Virus record (IMG/VR): IMGVR_UViG_3300025769_000403
Span: 1 to 34,802 of that record
Direction: 5' to 3' (one strand)
DNA from: a virus
DNA length: 34,802 nucleotides
This document shows positions 10,421-17,067 of the stretch, piece after piece. The notes under the pieces were generated by a model. That model searched no databases and had not been told where the DNA came from. It was given only the letters and a program-made list of their open reading frames with translations. The translations under genes and the position numbers were made by a program. Numbering within the stretch: position 1 is the stretch's first letter; each line of letters starts with the position of its first letter.

Positions 10421-10665
10421 TACTTATCCATTAATATATCTTCGATTCTATCAAATCGCTCATCTATTTTAGTTTCTATCTTAGCAGTAGTTATTTTTAA
10501 GTCAGTAATATCTTTTTCGTTTTTAGCAACTCTTTTAACTACTTTATCTTGGTCAGTTTTAACACTATCTATTTTTTCTGTATAAGTACCTGTAGTAAAG
10601 AATAAAGTACCCGCTACAGTCGCAATAGTCACTATATTAGCTAAGTTTATAGTTGTATCAATCAT
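10420..10665 (-). CDS. Holin-like membrane protein with C-terminal coiled coil
   Basis: An 81-residue protein. I chose the ATG at 10665 because AAAGGA lies at normal distance from it, whereas an ATG six bases earlier (10671) overlaps that ribosome site. One hydrophobic helix spans about residues 6-25 (NIVTIATVAGTLFFTTGTY). The rest is a charged heptad-like helix (KTDQDKVVKRVAKNEKDITD, then KIDERFDRIEDILMDK). One N-terminal membrane helix followed by a coiled coil is the layout of several small phage membrane lysis proteins (XhlA-like proteins have the reverse order). It neighbours an MscS-like membrane protein. Holin or other membrane-lesion function is an inference. A spanin-like or structural role is possible. 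Confidence 0.6.
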   Translation of the reverse strand: MIDTTINLANIVTIATVAGTLFFTTGTYTEKIDSVKTDQDKVVKRVAKNEKDITDLKITTAKIETKIDERFDRIEDILMDK

Positions 10666-11029
10666 TATCATCCTTTTCGCATTCTGCTTCCCATTTAGTT
10701 AAATCTAACATGGGTAATGGTTTTTCTATGCTATGGTCTTTTAGCTTATCATTTTGTATTGCCATTTTACTACCGCCTTTAACATAAGGCTTCCCTTTAA
10801 CACATCCAATATTGTATACAAAAAATATTGTTTTAAATATACCAACTCTTACAACTCTAGCAGGCCTTCCATCCAAGGTAATGACATCGTCTGTATTTAA
10901 GTCATTACCAAGGAATACTTTTAAACCTTCAACTACACCTTCTATTGCCGAACGAAAGAAAAGAACTGCAGCTCCTGCTATAAACAACCAGCTGTACTGA
11001 CCTACTAACTCTTTTAACTCGTTTTCCAT
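10658..11029 (-). CDS. MscS-like membrane protein (one helix plus beta domain), 123 aa
   Basis: One hydrophobic helix covers residues about 13-30 (SWLFIAGAAVLFFRSAIEG). It is followed by DVITLDGRPARVVRVGIF, then TIFFVYN, and SKMAIQNDKLKDHSI. This order matches the pore-helix-to-Sm-like beta domain part of MscS channels: helix, then GD/DxVxLxGxxGxVxxIxxFxT, then the IPN-x-x-L element (here IQNDKL). It lacks the extra N-terminal helices and C-terminal cage of full MscS (about 286 residues in E. coli), so it is a minimal version. It sits between a metallophosphoesterase and a holin-like gene. It could act on membrane tension, take part in lysis, or be a virion or membrane decoy. Family resemblance is seen in the sequence; channel activity is unproven. 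Confidence 0.6.
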   Translation of the reverse strand: MENELKELVGQYSWLFIAGAAVLFFRSAIEGVVEGLKVFLGNDLNTDDVITLDGRPARVVRVGIFKTIFFVYNIGCVKGKPYVKGGSKMAIQNDKLKDHSIEKPLPMLDLTKWEAECEKDDND

Positions 11030-11034
11030 CTAGT

Positions 11035-11823
11035 TTAGTTCCCATCTATTAGCTCCCCCCATAATGAGGTTTTGCCATTTATTATTTGTACAACATGTAC
11101 AGTAAATAAACCTCCTCTAAAATAATCAACTACTGCAAAAGCATGTGCCCAGTTTATAGCTCTACCACCTAGCCATTTATTCTTTTCAGGACTCATATCC
11201 TTTAAACATCCCATACTCCAAGCAGACTTAGGTCCGTCTATATGAGTTACAGATGCTTGCTGTAAGCCATGATGATGTCCATACATTACATTAGCGCCTA
11301 ACATTAAATGTGCTTTTGCATGGTGCATACCTGATTTGTGATGACCGTGGTAATAATGTAGTTTACCAATCTTTAACCATTTTTTAGGTTCTAAATCAGC
11401 AGGATAATATTTATATCCTCTACCTTTTAAATTAGTTGCTTCATGAAATTTATATTGTGGCAGGTAAGGATGTTCGTTAACAAACATGTTACACCATTCA
11501 TCATGGTTACCTCCGCACAAATATTTCTCTGTACAATTTACTTTATCTAAAGATTCATCTATACTGTCAAGAAGCTCGTTAACACCTTTTACATCCTTGT
11601 CAACTCTAGGTATAATGTATTCTAATGGCGGTTTCTTTTTAGCTTTCCACTGCCAGTGAGATACACTTCCCCACTCACCTACATCGCCTAAATCTATGTA
11701 AGCATCAGGCTTTATTATTTCTATTGCTTTTTTTACTACCTTTATCGCTGCTTTATCTTCTAAAGGCGCATGTTTGTCTGGTGTGACTACTACGCGCTTT
11801 AAAACACCTTTGTCTTTTGACAT
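11035..11823 (-). CDS. Calcineurin-like metallophosphoesterase, 262 aa
   Basis: All metal-binding motifs of the family are present in order: D16-x-H18 (TPDKHAP), GD47 (DLGDVGEW), GNHDE at 105-109, a histidine at 159 (YYHGHH) and GHHH at 182-185. These ligands bind two divalent metals that hydrolyse phosphoesters, so the enzyme should be catalytically intact. The ATG follows AAGGAGATAT, a good ribosome site, 8 bases after the Zn-ribbon gene. Phage members act as DNA or cyclic-nucleotide phosphodiesterases or nucleic-acid phosphatases; the substrate here cannot be read from the sequence. Late-operon expression next to membrane and lysis genes, rather than with the replication genes, suggests a role late in infection or in the particle. 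Confidence 0.85.
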   Translation of the reverse strand: MSKDKGVLKRVVVTPDKHAPLEDKAAIKVVKKAIEIIKPDAYIDLGDVGEWGSVSHWQWKAKKKPPLEYIIPRVDKDVKGVNELLDSIDESLDKVNCTEKYLCGGNHDEWCNMFVNEHPYLPQYKFHEATNLKGRGYKYYPADLEPKKWLKIGKLHYYHGHHKSGMHHAKAHLMLGANVMYGHHHGLQQASVTHIDGPKSAWSMGCLKDMSPEKNKWLGGRAINWAHAFAVVDYFRGGLFTVHVVQIINGKTSLWGELIDGN

Positions 11824-11831
11824 ATATCTCC

Positions 11832-12146
11832 TTAGTTTATTTCTTTGTCTGTTTCACCCCAATCATTGGGATTAGTCCAAGCGGAAGTCGCATTTTCCAA
11901 GAGTTCTAAGGTTTTTGTTCTACCTAATTTCAAAAATCTATCACCACATTTAACACATTGCCATAATATAGAACTATCATGAGTTCCTATTATTTCCAAA
12001 CCTGCAATACTTTTTTTACCGCAACTAGGGCATTCTTCAGGCTTTGTTTTATATTGTTTAGTACTTTCAACACCAATTCTTTCAACTATATCTCCAGTCT
12101 CTTTATCAGTTATGTCATTAAGTAGAACAAATAGCTTTTCTATCAT
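11832..12146 (-). CDS. Zinc-ribbon protein, 104 aa
   Basis: A small protein with two CxxC knuckles, C39-x2-C42 (ECPSCGKK) and C64-x2-C67 (WQCVKCGDRF), spaced as in a zinc ribbon. The N-terminus (EKLFVLLNDITDKETGDIV) and the acidic, Trp-containing C-terminus carry no further motif. It starts in a TAATG overlap with the 59-residue gene and is followed at 8 bases by the phosphoesterase, so the two may be made together. Zinc-ribbon proteins in phages bind nucleic acid or protein partners, so a partner of the phosphoesterase is possible but only inferred. Confidence 0.75.
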   Translation of the reverse strand: MIEKLFVLLNDITDKETGDIVERIGVESTKQYKTKPEECPSCGKKSIAGLEIIGTHDSSILWQCVKCGDRFLKLGRTKTLELLENATSAWTNPNDWGETDKEIN

Positions 12147-12325
12147 TACTTCATTATAGCTTCTTTTACTACCTCTTCAACAGAATCATATATTGCTGTA
12201 ATAATCTTTTCTTCTGTTTTTTCTGAGATAATAGGTATATCTACATTATCATTTAACTTAGTAATGATTTTTTCTTTCATTTCATCGTTAAATATATAAT
12301 TAACTACCATATCTTTTAAGTCCAT
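12146..12325 (-). CDS. Small acidic helical protein, 59 aa
   Basis: An ATG at 12325 preceded by AGGAGAATAA opens a frame of 59 residues ending in the TAATG start of the zinc-ribbon gene. The protein is Lys/Glu/Ile-rich and mostly helical (NDEMKEKIITKLNDNVDI, then KIITAIYDSVEEVVKEAIM). It has no Cys, no membrane segment and no recognised motif. The good ribosome site and close packing between neighbours (11 bases after the 247-residue gene) argue that it is real. Function unknown. Confidence 0.7.
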   Translation of the reverse strand: MDLKDMVVNYIFNDEMKEKIITKLNDNVDIPIISEKTEEKIITAIYDSVEEVVKEAIMK

Positions 12326-12336
12326 TTATTCTCCTA

Positions 12337-13080
12337 TTAAAATGATTGTGGCCTTACAAAGCCAGTTCCTGTTTTTGTTCTTGCATGTTTTCTAATTGAT
12401 TTTATTCCTAAATCAAACTCATTATTAAAAAACTGATACATATCTCCTTTAAAATTAGTTGGGTCTTTATAACCTCTAGCTATTGCACCATTCAATATAA
12501 CTTCATGAAACTGTTCAGGAATATCTCTTAAAGGTCCTACAGTAGCTGTAGTAGCATCATCTGTGTTAGCAAACTTGTTAGTAGTACATTTAACATACAA
12601 TCTAATGTTTTTAGTACCTGTAATAGAGCAAGATTGATAGTCACTTGTTCTACCATCTCTTGTAACTGAATTGTTTACTTTTTCTAATATACCTATTCTA
12701 TATGTTTTAGAACCGCTAGAAGAAGAGTCGTATTTACTAAATGACCACATTCTTTTATTACTTGCGTTAGAAGATGGCGTAGCTAAAGCTGTATCACTTG
12801 TATCTTCAGGGCTTGTAAATTCATCATCATCTATTATAGCGTCACCTACAAGCTTAGGAATCTTTACGTCATTAAAATAAACTTTATCTATTTCTGTAAC
12901 AGTAGTATCCACATCGTACCATCTTTGTCCTGCTACTGAATCTATAAGTAAAGTTTTAGTTACTATATCAGTTTCCTGTGCTATCTTATCAGCAGATAGC
13001 TCTAAATACATATCAGAAAGAGTAGAAGATAAATGAGGGTGATGTTGTTTTAATAATTCTTTTATTTGTAATTTTGTCAC
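12337..13080 (-). CDS. Head-tail adaptor-like protein, 247 aa
   Basis: Starts at a GTG in a GTGA overlap with the upstream gene, with AGGAG eight bases before. The N-terminus (TKLQIKELLKQHHPHLSST) is a helix. The middle reads VAGQRWYDVDTTVTEIDKVY, the type of beta segment found in adaptor or tail-tube proteins. The end has IPEQFHEVILNGAIARGYKD followed by EFDLGIKSIRKHAR, a pattern usual in phage connector proteins, where a helix after LP/IP docks on the portal. It follows the capsid module and another adaptor-like gene, which fits a podovirus neck. Assignment is by pattern and place, without detectable named family. Confidence 0.65.
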   Translation of the reverse strand: MTKLQIKELLKQHHPHLSSTLSDMYLELSADKIAQETDIVTKTLLIDSVAGQRWYDVDTTVTEIDKVYFNDVKIPKLVGDAIIDDDEFTSPEDTSDTALATPSSNASNKRMWSFSKYDSSSSGSKTYRIGILEKVNNSVTRDGRTSDYQSCSITGTKNIRLYVKCTTNKFANTDDATTATVGPLRDIPEQFHEVILNGAIARGYKDPTNFKGDMYQFFNNEFDLGIKSIRKHARTKTGTGFVRPQSF

Positions 13081-13844
13081 TTCATTTCTCCTAATTGGCT
13101 ATTACCAAAAGTACTTACAACAAATTGTAAATGTTCTTTTCTTTCTCTATCTAAAGAACCTACTTGAGCAGCTAATAAATTACTTAACTCAGTATCTTCT
13201 TCTTCATGAACAAAATCAGACATATAATATTGGATTAAATTTAATGCCATTTGTATATAAACTAATTCTCTAGCTTGTATAGGAAGTCCATAAAATAAAG
13301 TATGTTCAGCTTCTTTTTGTATATTAGAAAAATTAGAACCAGATAGTTCATGAGTTTCGTTAAATTTATTATTCATTCCAAATCTAGGATATGTCATGTA
13401 ATAAACTATAGCAGCTGTTGTTGTAGGTAATATTTCTATTTTACCATCATTACTATTGTAATATTTAGGTGTATACGGGTCATCTTCATAAAAAATACTT
13501 CCACTTATAGCAGTGCTAGTAGCAGCTGTATTTGAAGATATTTTAGACGATTCTATATAATCAGTATTAACCCTTCTATTTACATAAAGTATTCTTCTAT
13601 TTTTTAAATAATCAGCATCATTCCAACCTAAAGTATTTCCTGTTGCTACAGTTTTATCTGTAGTTTTATATCTATCAGATTCTAAATCAGAAGTACTTAA
13701 AGCTTCGTAACAAGATTCATCTGTAATTAAATTATTTACAAATTTAAAAGACTCTTCAAAACATGAGTTTAGTACATCTTCTCCAAAAAGAGTTTGTACA
13801 TCTTCAGTTGTTAAAGCTTGTATTTTTTCTATTGGTGCTATCAT
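13077..13844 (-). CDS. Neck/connector-like virion protein, 255 aa
   Basis: The ATG lies in an ATGA overlap with the 37-residue micro-gene. The N-terminal helix region (TTEDVQTLFGEDVLNSCFEE) is followed by a beta-rich middle (NRRILYVNRRVNTDYI, then GKIEILPTTTAAIVYYMTYP) and a C-terminal helical part (GLPIQARELVYIQMALNLI, then EEEDTELSNLLAAQVGSLDR). This N-helix, beta and C-helix arrangement, placed between capsid and adaptor genes, is typical of small phage neck proteins. It ends in the GTGA start of the 247-residue gene, so the two are probably made in coupled amounts. No named family recognised with certainty. Confidence 0.65.
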   Translation of the reverse strand: MIAPIEKIQALTTEDVQTLFGEDVLNSCFEESFKFVNNLITDESCYEALSTSDLESDRYKTTDKTVATGNTLGWNDADYLKNRRILYVNRRVNTDYIESSKISSNTAATSTAISGSIFYEDDPYTPKYYNSNDGKIEILPTTTAAIVYYMTYPRFGMNNKFNETHELSGSNFSNIQKEAEHTLFYGLPIQARELVYIQMALNLIQYYMSDFVHEEEDTELSNLLAAQVGSLDRERKEHLQFVVSTFGNSQLGEMK

Positions 13845-13954
13845 TTTTTCTTTCTGAATATTTTATCGTAATTATATTTGTACTCTTTATCACCTACAGG
13901 AACTCTATAAGCACTTCCTTTACCATTTCTATTTTTTCTTTTTGGTTTTTCCAT
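13841..13954 (-). CDS. Micro-protein C, 37 aa, strongly basic
   Basis: A 37-residue frame rich in Lys, Arg, Asn, Tyr and Gly (NRNGKGSAYRVPVGDKEYKY, ending in FRKKK). It overlaps the preceding micro-gene by 26 bases in another frame and ends in the ATGA start of the 255-residue neck gene. A weak AGAAGA precedes the ATG. The unbroken tiling of this 320-base stretch by three short frames, each ending on the next start, supports coding. Possible nucleic-acid or capsid contact through its charge; function unknown. Confidence 0.55.
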   Translation of the reverse strand: MEKPKRKNRNGKGSAYRVPVGDKEYKYNYDKIFRKKK

Positions 13955-14039
13955 TATGTTTTCTTCTAGTAGTTGGTTTAACGCTAGAATTGTAAGGGTT
14001 ACCTATATCATTACTCGTCACTATCTTTTTTTGGCTCAT
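13929..14039 (-). CDS. Micro-protein B, 36 aa, basic
   Basis: Frame from an ATG at 14039 to a TAG at 13931-13929. It overlaps micro-gene A by 29 bases and micro-gene C by 26 bases, in different frames. The product is short and basic toward the end (TTRRKHNGKTKKKK). Its ribosome site is weak, so it is the least certain of the three. It could be a real peptide translated by coupling, or simply the open space between A and C. Confidence 0.4.
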   Translation of the reverse strand: MSQKKIVTSNDIGNPYNSSVKPTTRRKHNGKTKKKK

Positions 14040-14163
14040 CTTCAACTTTCTCTTCGTCAGCTATCATTGCTTGGATTAGCTCTATAGCGCCTATGACTTT
14101 AATTGTAGCAAACTCTAGTTGCTCTTTTTGTTTTAGTAAATTTTCTAGTTTTTCTTTTAACAT
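14011..14163 (-). CDS. Micro-protein A, 50 aa, coiled-coil-like
   Basis: A 50-residue frame with an AAGGAG site seven bases before its ATG, the first gene after the capsid hairpin. The N-terminal half is helical and Leu/Lys/Glu-rich (KEKLENLLKQKEQLEFATIK) and the C-terminal end is acidic (EEKVEDEPKKDSDE). It looks like a short dimerising helix with a charged tail. Its position between decoration-like and neck genes suggests a head-assembly accessory, but there is no direct evidence. Confidence 0.65.
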   Translation of the reverse strand: MLKEKLENLLKQKEQLEFATIKVIGAIELIQAMIADEEKVEDEPKKDSDE

Positions 14164-14179
14164 TTAATCTCCTTGTTAA

Positions 14180-14203
14180 TATAGGGGCCCGAAGGCCCCT
14201 ATA
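14180..14203 (-). terminator. Strong G+C hairpin with UUCG loop after the capsid genes
   Basis: A perfect 10-bp inverted repeat, TATAGGGGCC and GGCCCCTATA, encloses four bases. Read on the transcribed minus strand the loop is TTCG closed by C-G, the very stable CUUCGG tetraloop. It lies between the decoration-like gene stop (14224) and the strong ribosome site of micro-gene A. There is no long T-run after it on the minus strand, so it may be a partial terminator, a pause, or an RNA-processing or stability element that keeps capsid mRNA high and the distal operon lower. Confidence 0.75.
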
Positions 14204-14223
14204 GTTTATTAGTTACTTAACTA

Positions 14224-14667
14224 TTATGATGGGTCTTTACCTACACCACCAAAATCACCAGATACCATTCCTACATTGTCTTCATCAACAATACAAGTTA
14301 AAGTAATAGTGTTTGCACTTTCATCTGCATCAGCTGTCCAACCTATGTAATAATAAGGCATAGGAACAGTGTTTAAATCAAGTATATCAACATTATTACC
14401 TGTTGCTGTAATATCTGCAACTAAAGCATCTGAAACTAAAGTTACTTTAGAACCACCCGCTTCCCAAGTTCCATGTAAAGATATATCTAAGTTAGTACCA
14501 GATACAGCACTAGCATTTAATATAACCGCTACATTTTTATTAGCTAAACTTGCGTCAAACTTAAGGAAGTCTATTTCAGTACTATAACCTATTGTTGCGC
14601 TTGCTGGTAAAGTGTATGTTTCTTGATATACAGTTTTTCCATTAGCACTTGTTTTAGTAAAAGCCAT
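14224..14667 (-). CDS. Decoration-like virion protein, 147 aa
   Basis: A beta-rich protein following the capsid gene by 14 bases. Sequences such as STEIDFLKFDASLANKNVAV, LDISLHGTWEAGGSK and YYYIGWTADADESANTITLT alternate hydrophobic and polar residues, as in jelly-roll or Ig-like folds. It is rich in Ala, Thr, Val, Asp and Asn and has no catalytic motif. The ATG follows AGGAGGTAGAAT, one of the strongest ribosome sites in the window, which fits a product needed in hundreds of copies. Most likely a capsid cement or decoration protein. Family not certain. Confidence 0.75.
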   Translation of the reverse strand: MAFTKTSANGKTVYQETYTLPASATIGYSTEIDFLKFDASLANKNVAVILNASAVSGTNLDISLHGTWEAGGSKVTLVSDALVADITATGNNVDILDLNTVPMPYYYIGWTADADESANTITLTCIVDEDNVGMVSGDFGGVGKDPS

Positions 14668-14681
14668 ATTCTACCTCCTAC

Positions 14682-16088
14682 TTAAGAAAACTTAAGAATT
14701 GCGTGAGTTTCAGGTAACTGAATTTCCAAGCCAGCTTCAGTGATTACTTGGTCTTGACGACCATCTACACCATTGTCTTGAACATTAGTTTCAATAAAGG
14801 TATCTCGACTCATACCATTCCCCACAAGTGGTCTATAATTTACATTTTTAAGGTCAACTGCAACACAGTAATCTTCCCAAGGTCCTCTTAATAAAGGTTC
14901 AGCAACAAAATGTAAATTACCAAATATAGTGTTTACCATTGTTACTGTATGCCCAAATGCTCCAGGAACACTTGTTACATCTAACTTATATTGAGAAGCC
15001 CCAATAGTATTGTTCATGAAAGAACCATTACCTAATTTATTTAAATAAGTAATAACTTTTCTTGAAGCTAATACAAGTTTATTACCACTGTTTCCACTTT
15101 CAGGTGCAAAGAAATCTTCCATTGCATCTAAGAAAGCATCATATCCAGATGATGAGTAACTCATATTATATATTTTACCGTATGCTTCAGTATAAGGTAA
15201 AATTCCCCAAGATGTTCTAACTGGAGCGCCTGTTAAACTACCTCCAGTAGCTGAACTTCTTGCGTCATTTGTTCCTCTACCATATAACATAGCTTGTTCT
15301 ATGTCCATTTTGTGTTCCATAAGTTTATCTGTCCAGATTCTTTGAAACTCATTTTTAATACCTCTATACTCAGTAGCAAGGGATGTACCAGAAAAAATGT
15401 TCATACCAGTTTTAAAAATCTGAGTATAACCTTCTCTATCATACAATTTATCTTCCCAACCGATTGGAGAGTCAGTACCCTCACCCCAAGCTGTTCCGAT
15501 AACTTGCCCTTTGTTACCTGCAGTAAATACTGTACCATTAGGAACAGCTTTACCAACAACACTTAACATTTCACCTGAAATTTCAGTTTTGTTTCCTACA
15601 GTTTGGTGTGCAATGTCAGTACCAGCATGAGCACCAGAATCAGAGCTATTAACTATTGCAGATTCTGCAATTTTAAAGTTATAAACTTCTCCATCATCAG
15701 CTTTTAATGCTAATACTTGTCCAGGTATTAGGAATGTGCAAGGAGCCGCTGCGACTATCTTACCATAACCATCATATTTACATGTTATTGCGAAATCAAC
15801 ACCTGCACCAAGAATTTCACTTGCTACCATTTCTTCAGCTAATGTTAATGTTGTTTCTACTTCAAAATTACGTCTTTGCCACTGATGTCTTTGCTCTAGA
15901 AATTTAAACACAGGGTCGTTTGTAGCTTTTTTTGCAACTTTATTTAAGTAAACAAAAAATGGGCTTTGTTGAGGAGCTAGTTCTGCAACTCGTTCCCCAA
16001 AATTAAAGACTCTACGTGTATTATCTAGAGAAACACTACTAGCGCCAGCTTCGCCAAACGTATTACTAAATACAGTTGCGTCTGCCAT
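14682..16088 (-). CDS. Major capsid protein
   Basis: A 468-residue protein between scaffold and decoration genes with a GGAGAAATA ribosome site. The N-terminal text (NFGERVAELAPQQSPFFVYL, then NDPVFKFLEQRHQWQRRNF) matches the style of HK97-fold capsid proteins of the SU10/DUF5309 type, where a conserved N-arm reads like this. Later segments RTSWGILPYTEAYG and LVLASRKVITYLNKLG fit the P- and A-domain strands, and the end has RDTFIETNVQDNGVDGRQDQ. No proteolysis domain is seen. It is one of the most abundant particle proteins expected. The capsid role is strong from context; the SU10-type assignment is a recollection that a profile search should confirm. Confidence 0.85.
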   Translation of the reverse strand: MADATVFSNTFGEAGASSVSLDNTRRVFNFGERVAELAPQQSPFFVYLNKVAKKATNDPVFKFLEQRHQWQRRNFEVETTLTLAEEMVASEILGAGVDFAITCKYDGYGKIVAAAPCTFLIPGQVLALKADDGEVYNFKIAESAIVNSSDSGAHAGTDIAHQTVGNKTEISGEMLSVVGKAVPNGTVFTAGNKGQVIGTAWGEGTDSPIGWEDKLYDREGYTQIFKTGMNIFSGTSLATEYRGIKNEFQRIWTDKLMEHKMDIEQAMLYGRGTNDARSSATGGSLTGAPVRTSWGILPYTEAYGKIYNMSYSSSGYDAFLDAMEDFFAPESGNSGNKLVLASRKVITYLNKLGNGSFMNNTIGASQYKLDVTSVPGAFGHTVTMVNTIFGNLHFVAEPLLRGPWEDYCVAVDLKNVNYRPLVGNGMSRDTFIETNVQDNGVDGRQDQVITEAGLEIQLPETHAILKFS

Positions 16089-16156
16089 TATTTCTCCATT
16101 TCTACTTTATTCCTCTCTCAGCTGTCGCGTAGACCTTCGAGTAGGATATTATTATT

Positions 16157-17065
16157 TTACCAAGGGTTATTCTTTTTATAACCGCTAATCATCGAATCCA
16201 TAATATTGTCCTCTGCAGAGGCTGTAGATTCGTTCTGTTGTGCAGGTAAAACACCCATCGGTGATGGAACTTGCTGTGCTCTAGCTTGTTGATTAAACGT
16301 ATCGCTAGGGCCAGTCGGTTGTGTTTGTACTGTCTGCCCAGAACCTTTCTGCATTCTATACAGTTGGACAAGATTATCTATAGTTAAACTATCTGGTCTT
16401 GACATTGTTTGAACAAATTCCGTAGCTTCTTCATTAGTTAAACCAAACTCACCTTGAACTCTTTGGTGAACTTCATTCATCTGTTGTTGTTGCTGTTGAT
16501 AGGCTTGCTGTTTTTTAATTTCATCTTGCCTAACTTTTTCTTGTTTTTGAAGTTGTTCAGACACTAATGCAGTTTGGTATTCATTTTTTAATGAATTATA
16601 CTGTATTATATCGTCTCTCCAGTTATCTAACTTGTTTAAGTATTGAGCACTAGCACTGTTAGGGTCTTCCATAGCTTCCGCTCTGTTAAATCCCATAGGT
16701 GCTTCTGGCTTTTCTGGAGCAGGAGGAAATTCTTCAACAGTTTTTTGTTCCGCAGGAGCAGGTTGTGCTTGCTGTGGTTGTGGCTGTTGAGTCAATTGTG
16801 CTTTTAAATCTGCAATCTCATTTTTAGCTTTATCAGCTTCTGATTGCCAATATTGAAATCTTCTCTCATCATTTTCAGTCTGAGTTTTTTCAATATCTAG
16901 ATTAGCACCATCTCCAGCAGGAGTATCCTGTGTTTCAGGGGTCCCGACTGTTTCGCTTGTTGCCGTAGGTTGCTCTTCACTTGTGAAAAACGCCTCTTCT
17001 ACCGATAATTGTTCAGAGCCCTGTGAAGGGGTGTCTGGTGTTTGGTTAGTCTCTAATGCGTCCAT
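16157..17065 (-). CDS. Scaffolding protein
   Basis: Acidic at the N-terminus, with predicted coiled coil around residues 70-95 (RRFQYWQSEADKAKNEIADL) and 145-210, and long Gln runs (QQPQPQQAQPAPAEQ). Low hydrophobicity and no cysteine fit an assembly scaffold that leaves or stays loosely in the head. It lies between portal and capsid genes, the usual place. Two ATGs six bases apart exist: the one at 17071 forms an ATGA overlap with the portal stop, but AGGA sits at normal distance only from the one at 17065, which I prefer. The last residues (MISGYKKNNPW) may bind the capsid. Confidence 0.85.
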   Translation of the reverse strand: MDALETNQTPDTPSQGSEQLSVEEAFFTSEEQPTATSETVGTPETQDTPAGDGANLDIEKTQTENDERRFQYWQSEADKAKNEIADLKAQLTQQPQPQQAQPAPAEQKTVEEFPPAPEKPEAPMGFNRAEAMEDPNSASAQYLNKLDNWRDDIIQYNSLKNEYQTALVSEQLQKQEKVRQDEIKKQQAYQQQQQQMNEVHQRVQGEFGLTNEEATEFVQTMSRPDSLTIDNLVQLYRMQKGSGQTVQTQPTGPSDTFNQQARAQQVPSPMGVLPAQQNESTASAEDNIMDSMISGYKKNNPW

Positions 17066-17067
17066 TT

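Noticed and set aside
16089-16156. Promoter or terminator in the scaffold-capsid gap
   Set aside because: 68 bases with no convincing hairpin, T-run or copy of the late element.
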